From Aminivibrio pyruvatiphilus (GTDB taxonomy: Bacteria > Synergistota > Synergistia > Synergistales > Aminobacteriaceae), in assembly GCF_004366815.1 (NCBI RefSeq), contig NZ_SORI01000006.1, positions 80,993 to 144,992 on the forward strand: DNA of 64,000 nucleotides, in the 5' to 3' direction. Positions within the stretch are counted from its first letter, which is position 1. Every line of letters starts with the position of its first letter. The notes beneath the pieces were generated by a model. The model did not search any database. It had not been told where the DNA came from and saw only the letters and a list, made by a program, of their open reading frames with translations. Positions 51,436 through 59,645 of the stretch are shown here, one piece after another. The translations under genes and the position numbers were made by a program.

Positions 51436-51704
51436 CAGGCTATCGGGTGGAAATCGACCGGGCTCTTTCCCGGCGGATAAAAAAGCTGGATAGACACGTT
51501 CGGGAGTTATTGGACAGCTACATTACCACTCATCTTGAAGGGACGACGGAACCACGAAGGTTCGGCCGCCCTCCTGCGGGGAACGTGCATGGTTTATGGC
51601 GCTACAGGATCGGTGACTGGAGGCTGATAGTGCAGATCATCGACGACCGGGTGCTGATCCTGGCTATTGAATTCGACCGGAGAGATGCTGTGTATAAACA
51701 ATGA
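51432..51704 (+). CDS. RelE/ParE-family toxin
   Basis: 90 residues; ATG 51432 overlaps the antitoxin stop. RelE-fold hallmarks: YRVEIDRALSRRIKKLDRHVRELL, PRRFGRPPAGNVHGLWRYRIGDWRLIVQIIDDRVLIL, ending in EFDRRDAVY. Members cut mRNA on the ribosome or poison gyrase; which applies here is open. It is intact, and paired with the autoregulated antitoxin. Confidence 0.92.
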   Translation: MTGYRVEIDRALSRRIKKLDRHVRELLDSYITTHLEGTTEPRRFGRPPAGNVHGLWRYRIGDWRLIVQIIDDRVLILAIEFDRRDAVYKQ

Positions 51705-51811
51705 CGCTGCGCTTCCCCGGTTTTTTTCCGGGGAAATTCCTGCACTGCTGGCACCTTCCTGATTCCGCTCCGGTTTGATTTTCGATAAGAATCCCGAAGG
51801 CGGTTCCATGG

Positions 51812-52180
51812 CCGAGGGATCTCGCTTATGATTTGGGCCGGATTCAACCCCGAGATCCCTCGCGTTCGCTCGGGATGACAAGCAAAGGCAAGGTCTGAGA
51901 TTCCTCCCCTCCGGGGATGCTCCGCGATCGGCGATGGTGCCTGCCTCGGGATGACAAACCGCTGCGCTTAGGATAACAAACAAAGCTGTCATCCTGAGGG
52001 CTGCTTCACCGCCCGAAGGATCTCGGTGTTGATTCTCGCTTTTGGTTTTACCGGATTCTAACCCGAGATCCTTCGTCGCTGCGCTCCTCAGGATGACAAG
52101 CAAAGGCAAGATCAAGATCCCTCCCCTCCGGGGATGCTTCGCGATCGGCGATGGTGCCTGCCTCGGGATGACGATCCGAG
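51812..52180. repeat. intergenic repeat block 3
   Basis: Same family as the blocks at 14.7 and 18.5 kb. Two near-identical units of about 85 bases (about 51876-51957 and 52092-52175) run from GATGACAAGCAAAGGCAAG through CCTCCCCTCCGGGGATGC to CCTCGGGATGAC. The block directly abuts the antitoxin remnant at 52183. No gene is present in it. Confidence 0.8.
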
Positions 52181-52182
52181 GC

Positions 52183-52293
52183 CGGATGGAGGACGAGTAC
52201 GCCCGGCCTCTCCTTTCACAGTACCTGGAGACGGCCGGGCGGGGTGATTTCATTTCCTGCGAAGAGGCGCGAAAAGAATGGGAGCTCGAATGA
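52183..52293 (+). pseudogene. C-terminal remnant of a RelB-like antitoxin gene
   Basis: Reads RMEDEYARPLLSQYLETAGRGDFISCEEARKEWELE then stop, matching the last 36 residues of the intact antitoxin at 51214-51435. The N-terminal half and the toxin are missing; repeat block 3 replaces them. Confidence 0.85.
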
Positions 52294-52308
52294 GCCTCCG
52301 GCAGGCGG

Positions 52309-53013
52309 CTACTTAAAAAATTCAACTTTCCCGGTGCTGACATCGTACATGGCGCCGACCATTCCGATTTCACCCTTGTCGAGCATCCCGCGCAGCACAA
52401 CGCTTCTGTCCCGAAGCTTCCCCATGGTCAGCTCCACATTCTTTTCCGCAACGGCCTGGACGAATTCCGTGTTCTTTGAACTCCTGGGCTCATAGTTTCC
52501 ATGCACGGAATTGACGGCGGGGTTGATATTGGCCAGCGTCGCCGTGAGCAGGCCAAGCTGCGCCGAGTCGCAGGCGCCTTTGACTGCGCCGCACTCCGTA
52601 TGCCCCATAATCACGATCAGCTTGGCGCCGGCGACCCTGGCCGCGTATTCAAGGCTGCCGAGGATGTCGTCATTGACGAAATTGCCCGCCACCCGGGCCA
52701 CGAAAAGGTCGCCGATACCCTGGTCGAAAACGATTTCCGGCGGAACCCGGGAATCGAGACAACTCACAATGGCGGCGAAGGGAAACTGGCCCCCGGAAGT
52801 CTGCTTGACCTGGACGAGGAAGTCCCGCTTTTCGGCCTGTCCGCTGACAAAGCGCTGGTTACCCTGCTTGAGCATCTCCCGTGCCGTGTCGGGAGTGATG
52901 GAGGCCTGTGCCTCTCTGGTCAGAGCGGCGCCGCCGGCGGCGTGGGCCGCTCCGGTCACTGCAAAAAGAACCGCGATGGCAAGCCATAGTATTTTTCTTC
53001 TGTTTACCTTCAT
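52309..53013 (-). CDS. exported beta-class carbonic anhydrase
   Basis: 234 residues; ATG 53013 with AGGAGGAAAAC upstream. Signal peptide (ILWLAIAVLFAVTGAAHA) followed by a beta-carbonic anhydrase with zinc ligands in IVSCLDSRVPPE (Cys, Asp, Arg dyad) and IMGHTECGAVKGA (His, Cys). It interconverts CO2 and bicarbonate. Export places it in the periplasm, where it would supply bicarbonate or help pH balance. It is single. Confidence 0.93.
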   Translation of the reverse strand: MKVNRRKILWLAIAVLFAVTGAAHAAGGAALTREAQASITPDTAREMLKQGNQRFVSGQAEKRDFLVQVKQTSGGQFPFAAIVSCLDSRVPPEIVFDQGIGDLFVARVAGNFVNDDILGSLEYAARVAGAKLIVIMGHTECGAVKGACDSAQLGLLTATLANINPAVNSVHGNYEPRSSKNTEFVQAVAEKNVELTMGKLRDRSVVLRGMLDKGEIGMVGAMYDVSTGKVEFFK

Positions 53014-53098
53014 GTTTTCCTCCTTGTGAGTTTGTCAGTCCGCAGATACAGCCCCTCGACAGGCCTGCCTCGCCGGAACGGGGAAAATGCTCTTTGGA

Positions 53099-54220
53099 CT
53101 AAGAGTCCGTCAGCGTCATTTCGGTGATCCAGACCTCGCCCCGGTCTTCGAATATGATCCTCAGGTCGACAAAATTATCGGGCGCGGTAAAGGTTCCGGA
53201 AAAGAAGGTCCATCCATAGGAACCTGCATCCATGGAGATGGGGCGGATGTTCCACTGGGGGTCCACGGCGATGTTGACAGCACCGCGGGACGCAAGGTTC
53301 CGTGCCGCCGCCCAGAAGCTGACCGTGTATCGTGCCCCCTTCCGGACGGTGATCCTCTGGCTGGTGGTACCAAAGACATGGGGGGTCCTTCCGGAGTTGT
53401 TGAGCAGATAAAGGGCAGTTGAGGCCGAGGAGTTGGGGGGCCGGTTTTCCCCCAGGTTGACGACCGTGGCCCGGGAATCGGCGTTCCGGGAGTTCCACCA
53501 GATCCCGAAATTGGAGTATTGTCCGGTGCCCCAGGCGTTTCCGCTTGTAAATTGAGCGAAGTGAGGATCTCTGGCGTAGTTTCTTCCACCCCCTCCGCCG
53601 CCGGAGGAGTTTCTGTCAGGAGGATCGAATATGGCGGAGTCTCCGGCGCCCCATCCGCAATCATAATGGGGGCACACTTCCCGGTCATAATGGGCGTACA
53701 TGCGGGTGACCGCCCTTGCCACAGAGAAGCTGTAGCTCTCCCAGGGGGTGCGGACACCGAGGTATTGCATGACCGCCGGAGTACCGCCCGACAGGGCCGG
53801 ATCCTTGGTGAAAAAATAGCATCGGCACCACTGCAGGCCTCTGTCAGTGTCTATCTGCCGGTGCTTCCAGAGGACCTGGTAGGGTCCCTGGGGCGAGCCG
53901 AAACGGTTGGTGTATTCCTGGGAGCCCACCAGAGACCAGAAGGCTTCACCCCGTCCCATGTTGCGGCTCAAGTCCCGTATGATGTAAAAGTTGAATTCAT
54001 CCGGGGAAGGCCCCCGTCCCAGAACGCCCAGGAAAAGAGAGTTCAGAAAATCGGCATTCTGGTAGGCCCTCCACTGGATGATTTCCGGATCGGCCACGGC
54101 TTCGACGGGGACGGGAGAAAGGAGAAAGATCGCGGCAGCCAGCAGTGCAAGGAAGAGAACAGTCCCGGAAAAGCGCGGTTGTTTTTTGCTTCCCGTTGTG
54201 CGACCGGAAAGGCAGCTCAT
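53099..54220 (-). CDS. exported protein with DUF4214-like and carbohydrate-binding-like domains
   Basis: 373 residues, ATG 54220 after AAAGGAGGGTGAAACGA. Signal or membrane segment about 20-40. Domain about 55-110 (NADFLNSLFLGVLGRGPSPDEFNFYI, AFWSLVGSQEYTNRFG) resembles the DUF4214 phycobilisome-linker-like domain of S-layer or secreted proteins. A Cys/His-rich middle (CRCYFFT, YDREVCPHYDCGWG) and a Gly/Ser linker follow. The C-terminal jelly-roll (about 230-373; YTVSFWAAARNLASRG, NFVDLRIIFEDRG) resembles a carbohydrate-binding module. Possibly a surface glycan binder. Confidence 0.7.
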   Translation of the reverse strand: MSCLSGRTTGSKKQPRFSGTVLFLALLAAAIFLLSPVPVEAVADPEIIQWRAYQNADFLNSLFLGVLGRGPSPDEFNFYIIRDLSRNMGRGEAFWSLVGSQEYTNRFGSPQGPYQVLWKHRQIDTDRGLQWCRCYFFTKDPALSGGTPAVMQYLGVRTPWESYSFSVARAVTRMYAHYDREVCPHYDCGWGAGDSAIFDPPDRNSSGGGGGGRNYARDPHFAQFTSGNAWGTGQYSNFGIWWNSRNADSRATVVNLGENRPPNSSASTALYLLNNSGRTPHVFGTTSQRITVRKGARYTVSFWAAARNLASRGAVNIAVDPQWNIRPISMDAGSYGWTFFSGTFTAPDNFVDLRIIFEDRGEVWITEMTLTDS

Positions 54221-54451
54221 TTCGTTTCACCCTCCTTTTGATGGAAACTCGACTCTCACATGGGCCTGACGGCCCTGTCCGCGGGCAATGCTTATGCTCT
54301 ACAAGCCCGAAAGCGACCGCCGGAGATATTTCCAAATATTCTCGACATATATTGTACTGTGAAGAGGCAGATCATTCAATAAAGGGGTTTTGGGAAATTT
54401 CGGCGGGATGATGCCTGATCCGGGAACAAAGCGGGCCGTGTCCATGCAGCA

Positions 54452-54489
54452 CAGACGGGGCGGCCCGGTACACCGGATCGCCCCGTCTG
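54452..54489. terminator. hairpin after the YitT-family gene
   Basis: An 11-bp perfect stem CAGACGGGGCG (54452-54462) pairs with 54479-54489, with an inner CCGG/CCGG pair. It lies 20 bases after the yitT stop. No T run, so termination is probable but unproven. Confidence 0.5.
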
Positions 54490-54508
54490 GGTATTCCGCA
54501 TTGCCCGA

Positions 54509-55399
54509 CTACAGGTTTTTCCAGTGCTTGAACCCTTCCCCAACCACCTCCGCGACGTCGGCCATGATGATGAACGCGTTCGGGTCACGAGAGACGGTGA
54601 ATACTTTCAGCTCCATGGCCTGGCGGCGGTTCAGCACCACCATGATCATCGGGCGCTCCGCGCCGGTATAGGCTCCCTCGCCGCGGATGATTGTAGCGCC
54701 CTTCCCCATCTCCTCCACAATAAAGCGCTTCACGTCCTCCACCCTTGAGGTGATGACGGTCACCTGCTTTCTCCGGTCAAAGGACTTCAGCACGCTGTCG
54801 ATGGTGACGCTCTCGACGTAGAGCAGCACCCCGCCCATCAGCAGCTGCTCAAGGTCGACGGCGAACCAGGAGAGAAACAGGATAGCCGTATTGATGTAGA
54901 AGGAAAACATGCCCACATCGACACCCCAGCGTTTCTTCGCGGCCACGACGATAACGTCGGTTCCCCCTGTCGAGCCGCCGACGCGGAAGACTAGCCCCAT
55001 GCCGATGCCGCTGCATACCCCAGCGAGCAGCGCGGCGAGAAAGGTGTTGGCCAGCACGGGATAGGTGAAGAGTTCGAAGAAGGCTACCGCCCCCGATGAG
55101 AGCAGCGAGACATAGAGTGTCCACAGGACAAAGCGCGGGGAGAGCACCCGCCACCCCCAGGAAAGGAGCAGCAGGTTTCCGATAGCGATCACCCATGCGG
55201 GAGAAATGTCGAAAACATAGCGCGTAAGCAGTGCTATTCCCGAGAGTCCCGCACCGGCGAAACGGTAGGGCACGACGAGGGCCACAATGGAAAAATTCAT
55301 CAGGACGGCTCCCAGCGTGGCGTACCAGAACGTCCCCCATTCAGCCCGGATCAGCTCGCCGAACTGCCGGAAAATCTTGCGGAAGTTAAAGCGTTCCAT
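54509..55399 (-). CDS. YitT family membrane protein
   Basis: 296 residues, ATG 55399 after AAAGGAAGAGACC. About six membrane helices (ATLGAVLMNFSIVALVVPYRFAGAGLSGIALLTR as start) including RVGGSTGGTDVIVVAAKKRWG, followed by a cytoplasmic DUF2179 domain (about 210-290; VTVITSRVEDVKRFIVEEMGKGATIIRGEGAYTG). The family is widespread but its transport role is unknown. It is 81 bases downstream of a small membrane protein gene in the same direction, likely one unit. Confidence 0.92.
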   Translation of the reverse strand: MERFNFRKIFRQFGELIRAEWGTFWYATLGAVLMNFSIVALVVPYRFAGAGLSGIALLTRYVFDISPAWVIAIGNLLLLSWGWRVLSPRFVLWTLYVSLLSSGAVAFFELFTYPVLANTFLAALLAGVCSGIGMGLVFRVGGSTGGTDVIVVAAKKRWGVDVGMFSFYINTAILFLSWFAVDLEQLLMGGVLLYVESVTIDSVLKSFDRRKQVTVITSRVEDVKRFIVEEMGKGATIIRGEGAYTGAERPMIMVVLNRRQAMELKVFTVSRDPNAFIIMADVAEVVGEGFKHWKNL

Positions 55400-55480
55400 G
55401 GTCTCTTCCTTTCGTCATGCAGCCCCGGTCAAAAAGAAGCCCGCGAAGGGCTTCAGGTCTTTTCAAGGGGGCCGGAGATC

Positions 55481-55897
55481 TCACAGCAGAAGCTGCATCA
55501 GGCCCCGGAGACCGGCGACGAACGCAGGAATGATGAACAGCGCCGCCAGCCCGAACACGAGGAGATTCCCCGTGGCGGGGTTGAAATCGTCGAGTGCCTT
55601 CCGAAAAGGGCGTTTCAGCAGCAGCATGCCCAGCGCCAGGTCGAAGCCGGCCATGAAAGCAGCCAGCACAAAACCAAGGGCGAGGTGGCCGGAAAGGGTG
55701 GACAGCCCGATGCCGGGAACGAGTATCCAGCACAGGGCGAAAGCGATGGCCGTGCCGGAAAGGATGCTGAGCTTCAGGGCACGGGTCTTTCCGATCCGGG
55801 GGACCAGGAAGACGGTCCGGGCGATTCCGTGCAGCGTCTCCGCCCCGGCAAGGGCGAGACACAATGCCAGGGTGCGGAGAATTGTCTCCATAGTCAT
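55481..55897 (-). CDS. small membrane protein of unknown function
   Basis: 138 residues with four predicted membrane helices (about 5-25, 43-60, 68-90, 112-132); ATG 55897 after AGAGGTTGTTGTC. Contains ARTVFLVPRIGKTRALKLS, GLSTLSGHLALGFVLAAFMAGFDLALGMLLL and DDFNPATGNLLVFGLAALFIIP. No family known to me. It lies upstream of the YitT-type gene in the same direction. Confidence 0.6.
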   Translation of the reverse strand: MTMETILRTLALCLALAGAETLHGIARTVFLVPRIGKTRALKLSILSGTAIAFALCWILVPGIGLSTLSGHLALGFVLAAFMAGFDLALGMLLLKRPFRKALDDFNPATGNLLVFGLAALFIIPAFVAGLRGLMQLLL

Positions 55898-56048
55898 GAC
55901 AACAACCTCTTCAGCTGCCCGACCAAGGGCTGGAATTTCAGCAAGATGGTCTCTTTCGACAAGCCTCCCTCCACCAGGGTACGACGTGTCGGGAAGGCAG
56001 CCGGCTGATCCAGATTATACCCTGCAATCGGGATGTATGTCGGGAGAT

Positions 56049-56087
56049 AAAACAGAGGCCGCCCCGCAGCAGCACGAGGCGGCCCTG
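56049..56087 (-). terminator. terminator of the C69 dipeptidase gene
   Basis: On the minus strand GGCCGCC/GGCGGCC, extended by CAG/CTG (56053-56063 with 56078-56087), is followed by TTTTAT, 14 bases after the stop. Confidence 0.7.
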
Positions 56088-56100
56088 TCTTCGTCAGGTT

Positions 56101-57531
56101 TTAAAATACCGGGGCGTTTCCGGTTTTGTCCTGAAATTTTCTCAGGAATACATGGGTGTTGTGCAGCACGTTCCTGGCTTGCGAAAAGGTGAAGCGGTCT
56201 ATCAGCTTCATGCCTTCCTTTTTCTCCTCAGCGCCCTTGTTCAGAAGTTCCAGCGCCCGATTTTCCATTCCCGCCGCGCTAACCCTGATTCCGGTCCGGT
56301 TCGCTTCCCAGAATCCTTTCAAAATGCTGAAGAGGAGGTCATGGTCAAGATCGGTCACTTTTTGGAGCATGCGGGTCGTCCACCACGCCGAATTTTGGCC
56401 GTAGGCGCTGTTCACATTCTGGAATTCTTCCGGAATGGAGGAAGCCCCTGCGTAGACGGGGAAATAGCCGGAATATCCGGGCACGTTCATGGTATACCAC
56501 ATGACGCTTCCCACTTCCACCGGCAAATAGCCGCGAAGATGGGCAACGGTCGATGACTGGCACAGGCTTGTACGAATCGCCCGGGGAATGAGGAGTTTAT
56601 CTGTCACATCTTCCCAGGGCTCCATATGATTGATGGGTTTATGGTATTTGGAAGTTCCCTCGTAAGTGTCGGAAAGGACTGCCATAAGGTCCTCAGGAAG
56701 AAGGGCGCCGATTTTATCTCCCAACAGGTCATACGCCCTGTTTTCCCTGTCTATGTCGTAGGGGGAGGACATTCTTGCCGGATCGCCATAGGCCTTGCGG
56801 AAATTGAATTTTCCGGCGGAAGGATCGTGCCATCCCTTTTCCACAGCGGTAGAAATTAGCGCTGCACTCGCACTATCAAATTCTTCCCCGATGGTGAAAC
56901 GGTTCGCCACAACGAGAACTTCGTCGTCTTTCACTCTCCGGGCAACCCAGTTTTTGGAAGTCGTTTCTACTATCCATGCTTCCCCGGGATCAGCAAGACA
57001 ATAGGTAAGCCCTCCCCAGTCCGCCTGTCCGTAGGCGTCGATGAGATCCCCCACCAGCTTCACTGCATCCCGGGCAGTTTTTGCCCGCTCCAGTATTAGC
57101 TGGCGCATGGCGTAGCGCCGCACCCCTTCGCCGGGAAGGTTGTCCTCTTTTGAATACATCCAGTTGCAGCTCATGGTGACACCCAATTCGTTCATGCCTA
57201 CGAGAACGGAATCATAGGGCCGCGTCTCGGACGCAATGCCAAGCCCGGACGAACCGTAGGCATTTCCCGATGCCCAGTAGCGGAGTGTGGAGGCAGGAAG
57301 ATCCAGCGCCACATAAGGGACCTGGATTTTTTTACCCTGTTCGTGGGAGGCTGCCGGTACAGACCAAAGCCGCCCCACTGCCGTAAAGCCCATGTCTTCA
57401 TTGTGCCCATGAAGAACAGAGCCGTCTGCCGTAGCTCTTTTCCCGACAAGAATCGTAGTGCAGCCTTCGGACATTGCAGGAATCAGAGATACAATCAAAA
57501 GCAGCGCTAATGTAATCGATATTCTTTTCAT
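56101..57531 (-). CDS. C69-family (U34) dipeptidase
   Basis: ATG 57531 follows GGAGGCGTGAAA; the frame is open upstream through the leader but without a site. 476 residues with a signal peptide and the N-terminal nucleophile motif EGCTTILVGKRATADGSVLHGHNED: Cys24 is the catalytic residue once the leader is cut. Further landmarks: MSCNWMYSKEDNLPGEGVRRYAMRQLILERAKTARDAVKLVGDLIDAYGQADWGG and EAWIVETTSKNWVARRVKDDEV. It hydrolyses dipeptides, probably in the periplasm, fitting an amino-acid-using anaerobe. Confidence 0.93.
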   Translation of the reverse strand: MKRISITLALLLIVSLIPAMSEGCTTILVGKRATADGSVLHGHNEDMGFTAVGRLWSVPAASHEQGKKIQVPYVALDLPASTLRYWASGNAYGSSGLGIASETRPYDSVLVGMNELGVTMSCNWMYSKEDNLPGEGVRRYAMRQLILERAKTARDAVKLVGDLIDAYGQADWGGLTYCLADPGEAWIVETTSKNWVARRVKDDEVLVVANRFTIGEEFDSASAALISTAVEKGWHDPSAGKFNFRKAYGDPARMSSPYDIDRENRAYDLLGDKIGALLPEDLMAVLSDTYEGTSKYHKPINHMEPWEDVTDKLLIPRAIRTSLCQSSTVAHLRGYLPVEVGSVMWYTMNVPGYSGYFPVYAGASSIPEEFQNVNSAYGQNSAWWTTRMLQKVTDLDHDLLFSILKGFWEANRTGIRVSAAGMENRALELLNKGAEEKKEGMKLIDRFTFSQARNVLHNTHVFLRKFQDKTGNAPVF

Positions 57532-57731
57532 TTTCACGCCTCCTGTTTTCTTCGATTCGGTCTTTAAAACCTCCCAGGAACAGCTTTTTCTTTGCTCTGC
57601 TTCCTGGTCCCGATGAGAAAAATCCTGGTCGCTCTCCCTCCTTTCGCCGGAAGATTCCGAAAGAAGCCGCCAGCACATGCGAGAAGCCAAAATTTCATAA
57701 GCATTCGCCTTTTGAAGTTTTTCCTTCAAAC

Positions 57732-57760
57732 ATACTAGTTTTACTTTTACATCTTGTCAA
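57732..57760 (-). promoter_or_regulatory. promoter of the C69 dipeptidase gene, with long leader
   Basis: Minus strand TTGACA (57760-57755), 17 bases and TAGTAT (57737-57732). The resulting leader is about 195 bases and contains a hairpin CCAGGAA/TTCCTGG (57574-57580 with 57601-57607) followed by GGGAGGTTTT, which could attenuate transcription. Confidence 0.55.
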
Positions 57761-57861
57761 GATTTTTTTATTTTCTGTTACAAGACAGTGATAATGTCAC
57801 CCCTGGAACGGGACAGGGGGGGGAAAGGAGAGATGAATGCTGCGATAGCGGTATCCTTGTC

Positions 57862-58093
57862 GGAGGTGGTGAAATTGCGAGGATGACGGTTCGGGCATCC
57901 GGAGGAGAAACAGGCTGATCAGGCGGTTCGGAAAGATGAGCCGGACGGCGATGTCACAGTTCATTTGCCTGCCGGTGCGGACCGGATCGGGGACGAGAGC
58001 GCCCGGCCCCTCCTTTCGCAGTACCTGGAGACGGCCGGGCGAGGAGATTTCATTTCCTATGGGGAGGAGAGCAAAGACTGGGAGCTCAAATGA
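57862..58093 (+). pseudogene. full-length but decayed RelB-like antitoxin gene
   Basis: The ribosome site GGAGGTGGT and the body align with the intact antitoxin at 51202-51435. The start ATG has become ATT (57874-57876), short deletions disrupt the first half, and the end still reads SARPLLSQYLETAGRGDFIS then WELK and stop. No toxin gene follows. The rest of the gap 57532-58138 holds the dipeptidase leader and promoter. Confidence 0.8.
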
Positions 58094-58138
58094 TCGTCGG
58101 GCTGATTTTCGACGGAGGGTAACGGGTCGAGGTCTCCG

Positions 58139-58873
58139 CTAAAGGTCCCGTTCTTCCACCAGGATGCGGGCCAGCTCTTTTTCGACAGGGCCCGTGTACA
58201 TATTTCCGTGGTAGCAGGAAATCCGCTCGAGGTGCAGATTCTTTATCTTTTTCACGGATCTGAGGGCTTCCTTTTTATCAAGAGTGAACTTCGGATTGGC
58301 TTTGGCGAGCCTTCCGTCCTCGATGGCCAGCGCGTCACCGGCCAGCAGGAGCTTTTCATCTTCAAGAAGAAGGGAGATGTGCCCCGGAGTATGACCGGGG
58401 GTCTCAATGACCTTCACGCCGCCGCAGATATAGTCCATGTCCTGTACGACATCATCGACCGGGCAGTGTTCCACCGTCTCCAGGTAGCGGGCGAACCGCT
58501 CGCCGAATTCCTTTTCTTCTCCTGAGAGGGATTTGTTGTACTCCAGGGCCTGGAGCAGCCTCAGCGATTGTTTCTTTCCCGAAATGTAGTCCGCTTCCTT
58601 CTCGCTCGAGAGTACCCTGATCTTCGGGTTTCTCCTCTTGAGTTCCGCCAGCGAGCCGATGTGGTCGTGGTCATGGTGGGAGAGGACGATTGCGGTAATG
58701 TCCGCCACGGTACCACCCATCTCCGCCAGAGCCTGCTCTATGTCGTCCGCCTGGTCCGGGTAGCCTGCGTCAAAGAGGATGATGCCGCTTTCGTCCCTTA
58801 TGGCGGCAGGATGGATGATTGATTTCGTGAAACCGAGATCTTTCGTGATCGTCAGGACGGTATATGCAATCAT
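58139..58873 (-). CDS. MBL-fold metallo-hydrolase
   Basis: ATG 58873 gives 244 residues; TTG 58885, overlapping the upstream stop, is an alternative. Metallo-beta-lactamase motif LSHHDHDHIGSLAEL (HxHxDH), further His in ETPGHTPGHISLLL, Asp in LLAGDALAI, and a last His in SCYHGNMY. The family includes glyoxalase II-like thioesterases, lactonases and RNases; the substrate is unknown. It is coupled to the acetyltransferase gene upstream. Confidence 0.9.
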   Translation of the reverse strand: MIAYTVLTITKDLGFTKSIIHPAAIRDESGIILFDAGYPDQADDIEQALAEMGGTVADITAIVLSHHDHDHIGSLAELKRRNPKIRVLSSEKEADYISGKKQSLRLLQALEYNKSLSGEEKEFGERFARYLETVEHCPVDDVVQDMDYICGGVKVIETPGHTPGHISLLLEDEKLLLAGDALAIEDGRLAKANPKFTLDKKEALRSVKKIKNLHLERISCYHGNMYTGPVEKELARILVEERDL

Positions 58874-58881
58874 TTCAATTC

Positions 58882-59385
58882 TCAACTCCGGAAAGGAATT
58901 TTTTGAGCACGGCTCGGCTTATGGCTTTCGCCGCCAAAATCGAGGGAGAGGCGCAGCATGTCAAAAAGCTGAATGCCATCCTCAAAGATCGGCTCAGGGT
59001 AGTTATGTATGAAAAAGTCCCGGTCAATGGCTGTGACCCGGAATCCCTGCCTCTGGTAGAAAGCGAGCTGGTAGCCGAATGTCCCGGTGCCTACCTCCAA
59101 TCGGCCGGCTCCGGACTTCCGGTAGAAATCGACGACCCACTTCAGAAGCGCCGTGCCGATACCGGTTTTCTGACGGTCAGGATGCACAGCGATGCACATA
59201 AGCTCCTGCCCGCCGGAATCAAGGGGTTGAACGGCACATGCGCCAACAACAGTCCCATTCTCTGACGCGGCGAAACACCGTGATTGTGCGAGATACGAGC
59301 GGACTTTCGCCTCCGAGGGATCGGCAAGCAGCAGCAAATCCAGAGGAGCATCTTCAGTCGGAACTTCCCGAATCAGCAGCGGCAT
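58882..59385 (-). CDS. GNAT-family N-acetyltransferase
   Basis: ATG 59385 has GGGAG 8 bases upstream; 167 residues. Acetyl-CoA-binding core: LMCIAVHPDRQKTGIGTALLKWVVDFYRKSGAGRLEVGTGTFGYQLAFYQRQGFR (the Q/R-x-x-G-x-G/A loop and the Tyr at the end, as landmarks). The acceptor is unknown. It ends within a few bases of the MBL hydrolase start, so the two are probably one operon. Confidence 0.9.
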   Translation of the reverse strand: MPLLIREVPTEDAPLDLLLLADPSEAKVRSYLAQSRCFAASENGTVVGACAVQPLDSGGQELMCIAVHPDRQKTGIGTALLKWVVDFYRKSGAGRLEVGTGTFGYQLAFYQRQGFRVTAIDRDFFIHNYPEPIFEDGIQLFDMLRLSLDFGGESHKPSRAQKIPFRS

Positions 59386-59645
59386 ATCCATATCTCCCGT
59401 TGTATAGTTTTTTGAACATGCCATGGCAGGACGTTTTTTCTTCATCATGATTTTACTCAATGCTGCACCTGTTTTTATTGTACATGCTTTCCGGGTCAAT
59501 AACACGCCTGCGGGAGCCTCCGTATGCCCGTTCAGCACTCCACGAAAACATGATACTATACGGCTGTTGTGCCGAACGAAAATAAACAAGGTGAAAGCAT
59601 GGTGCACACTGCAAAAGAAATACTGTTTTTTCGAAAGGAGACAGC

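Noticed and set aside
58885-59607. longer acetyltransferase frame starting at 59607
   Set aside because: The extra 74 residues have no similarity and the ribosome site fits ATG 59385.
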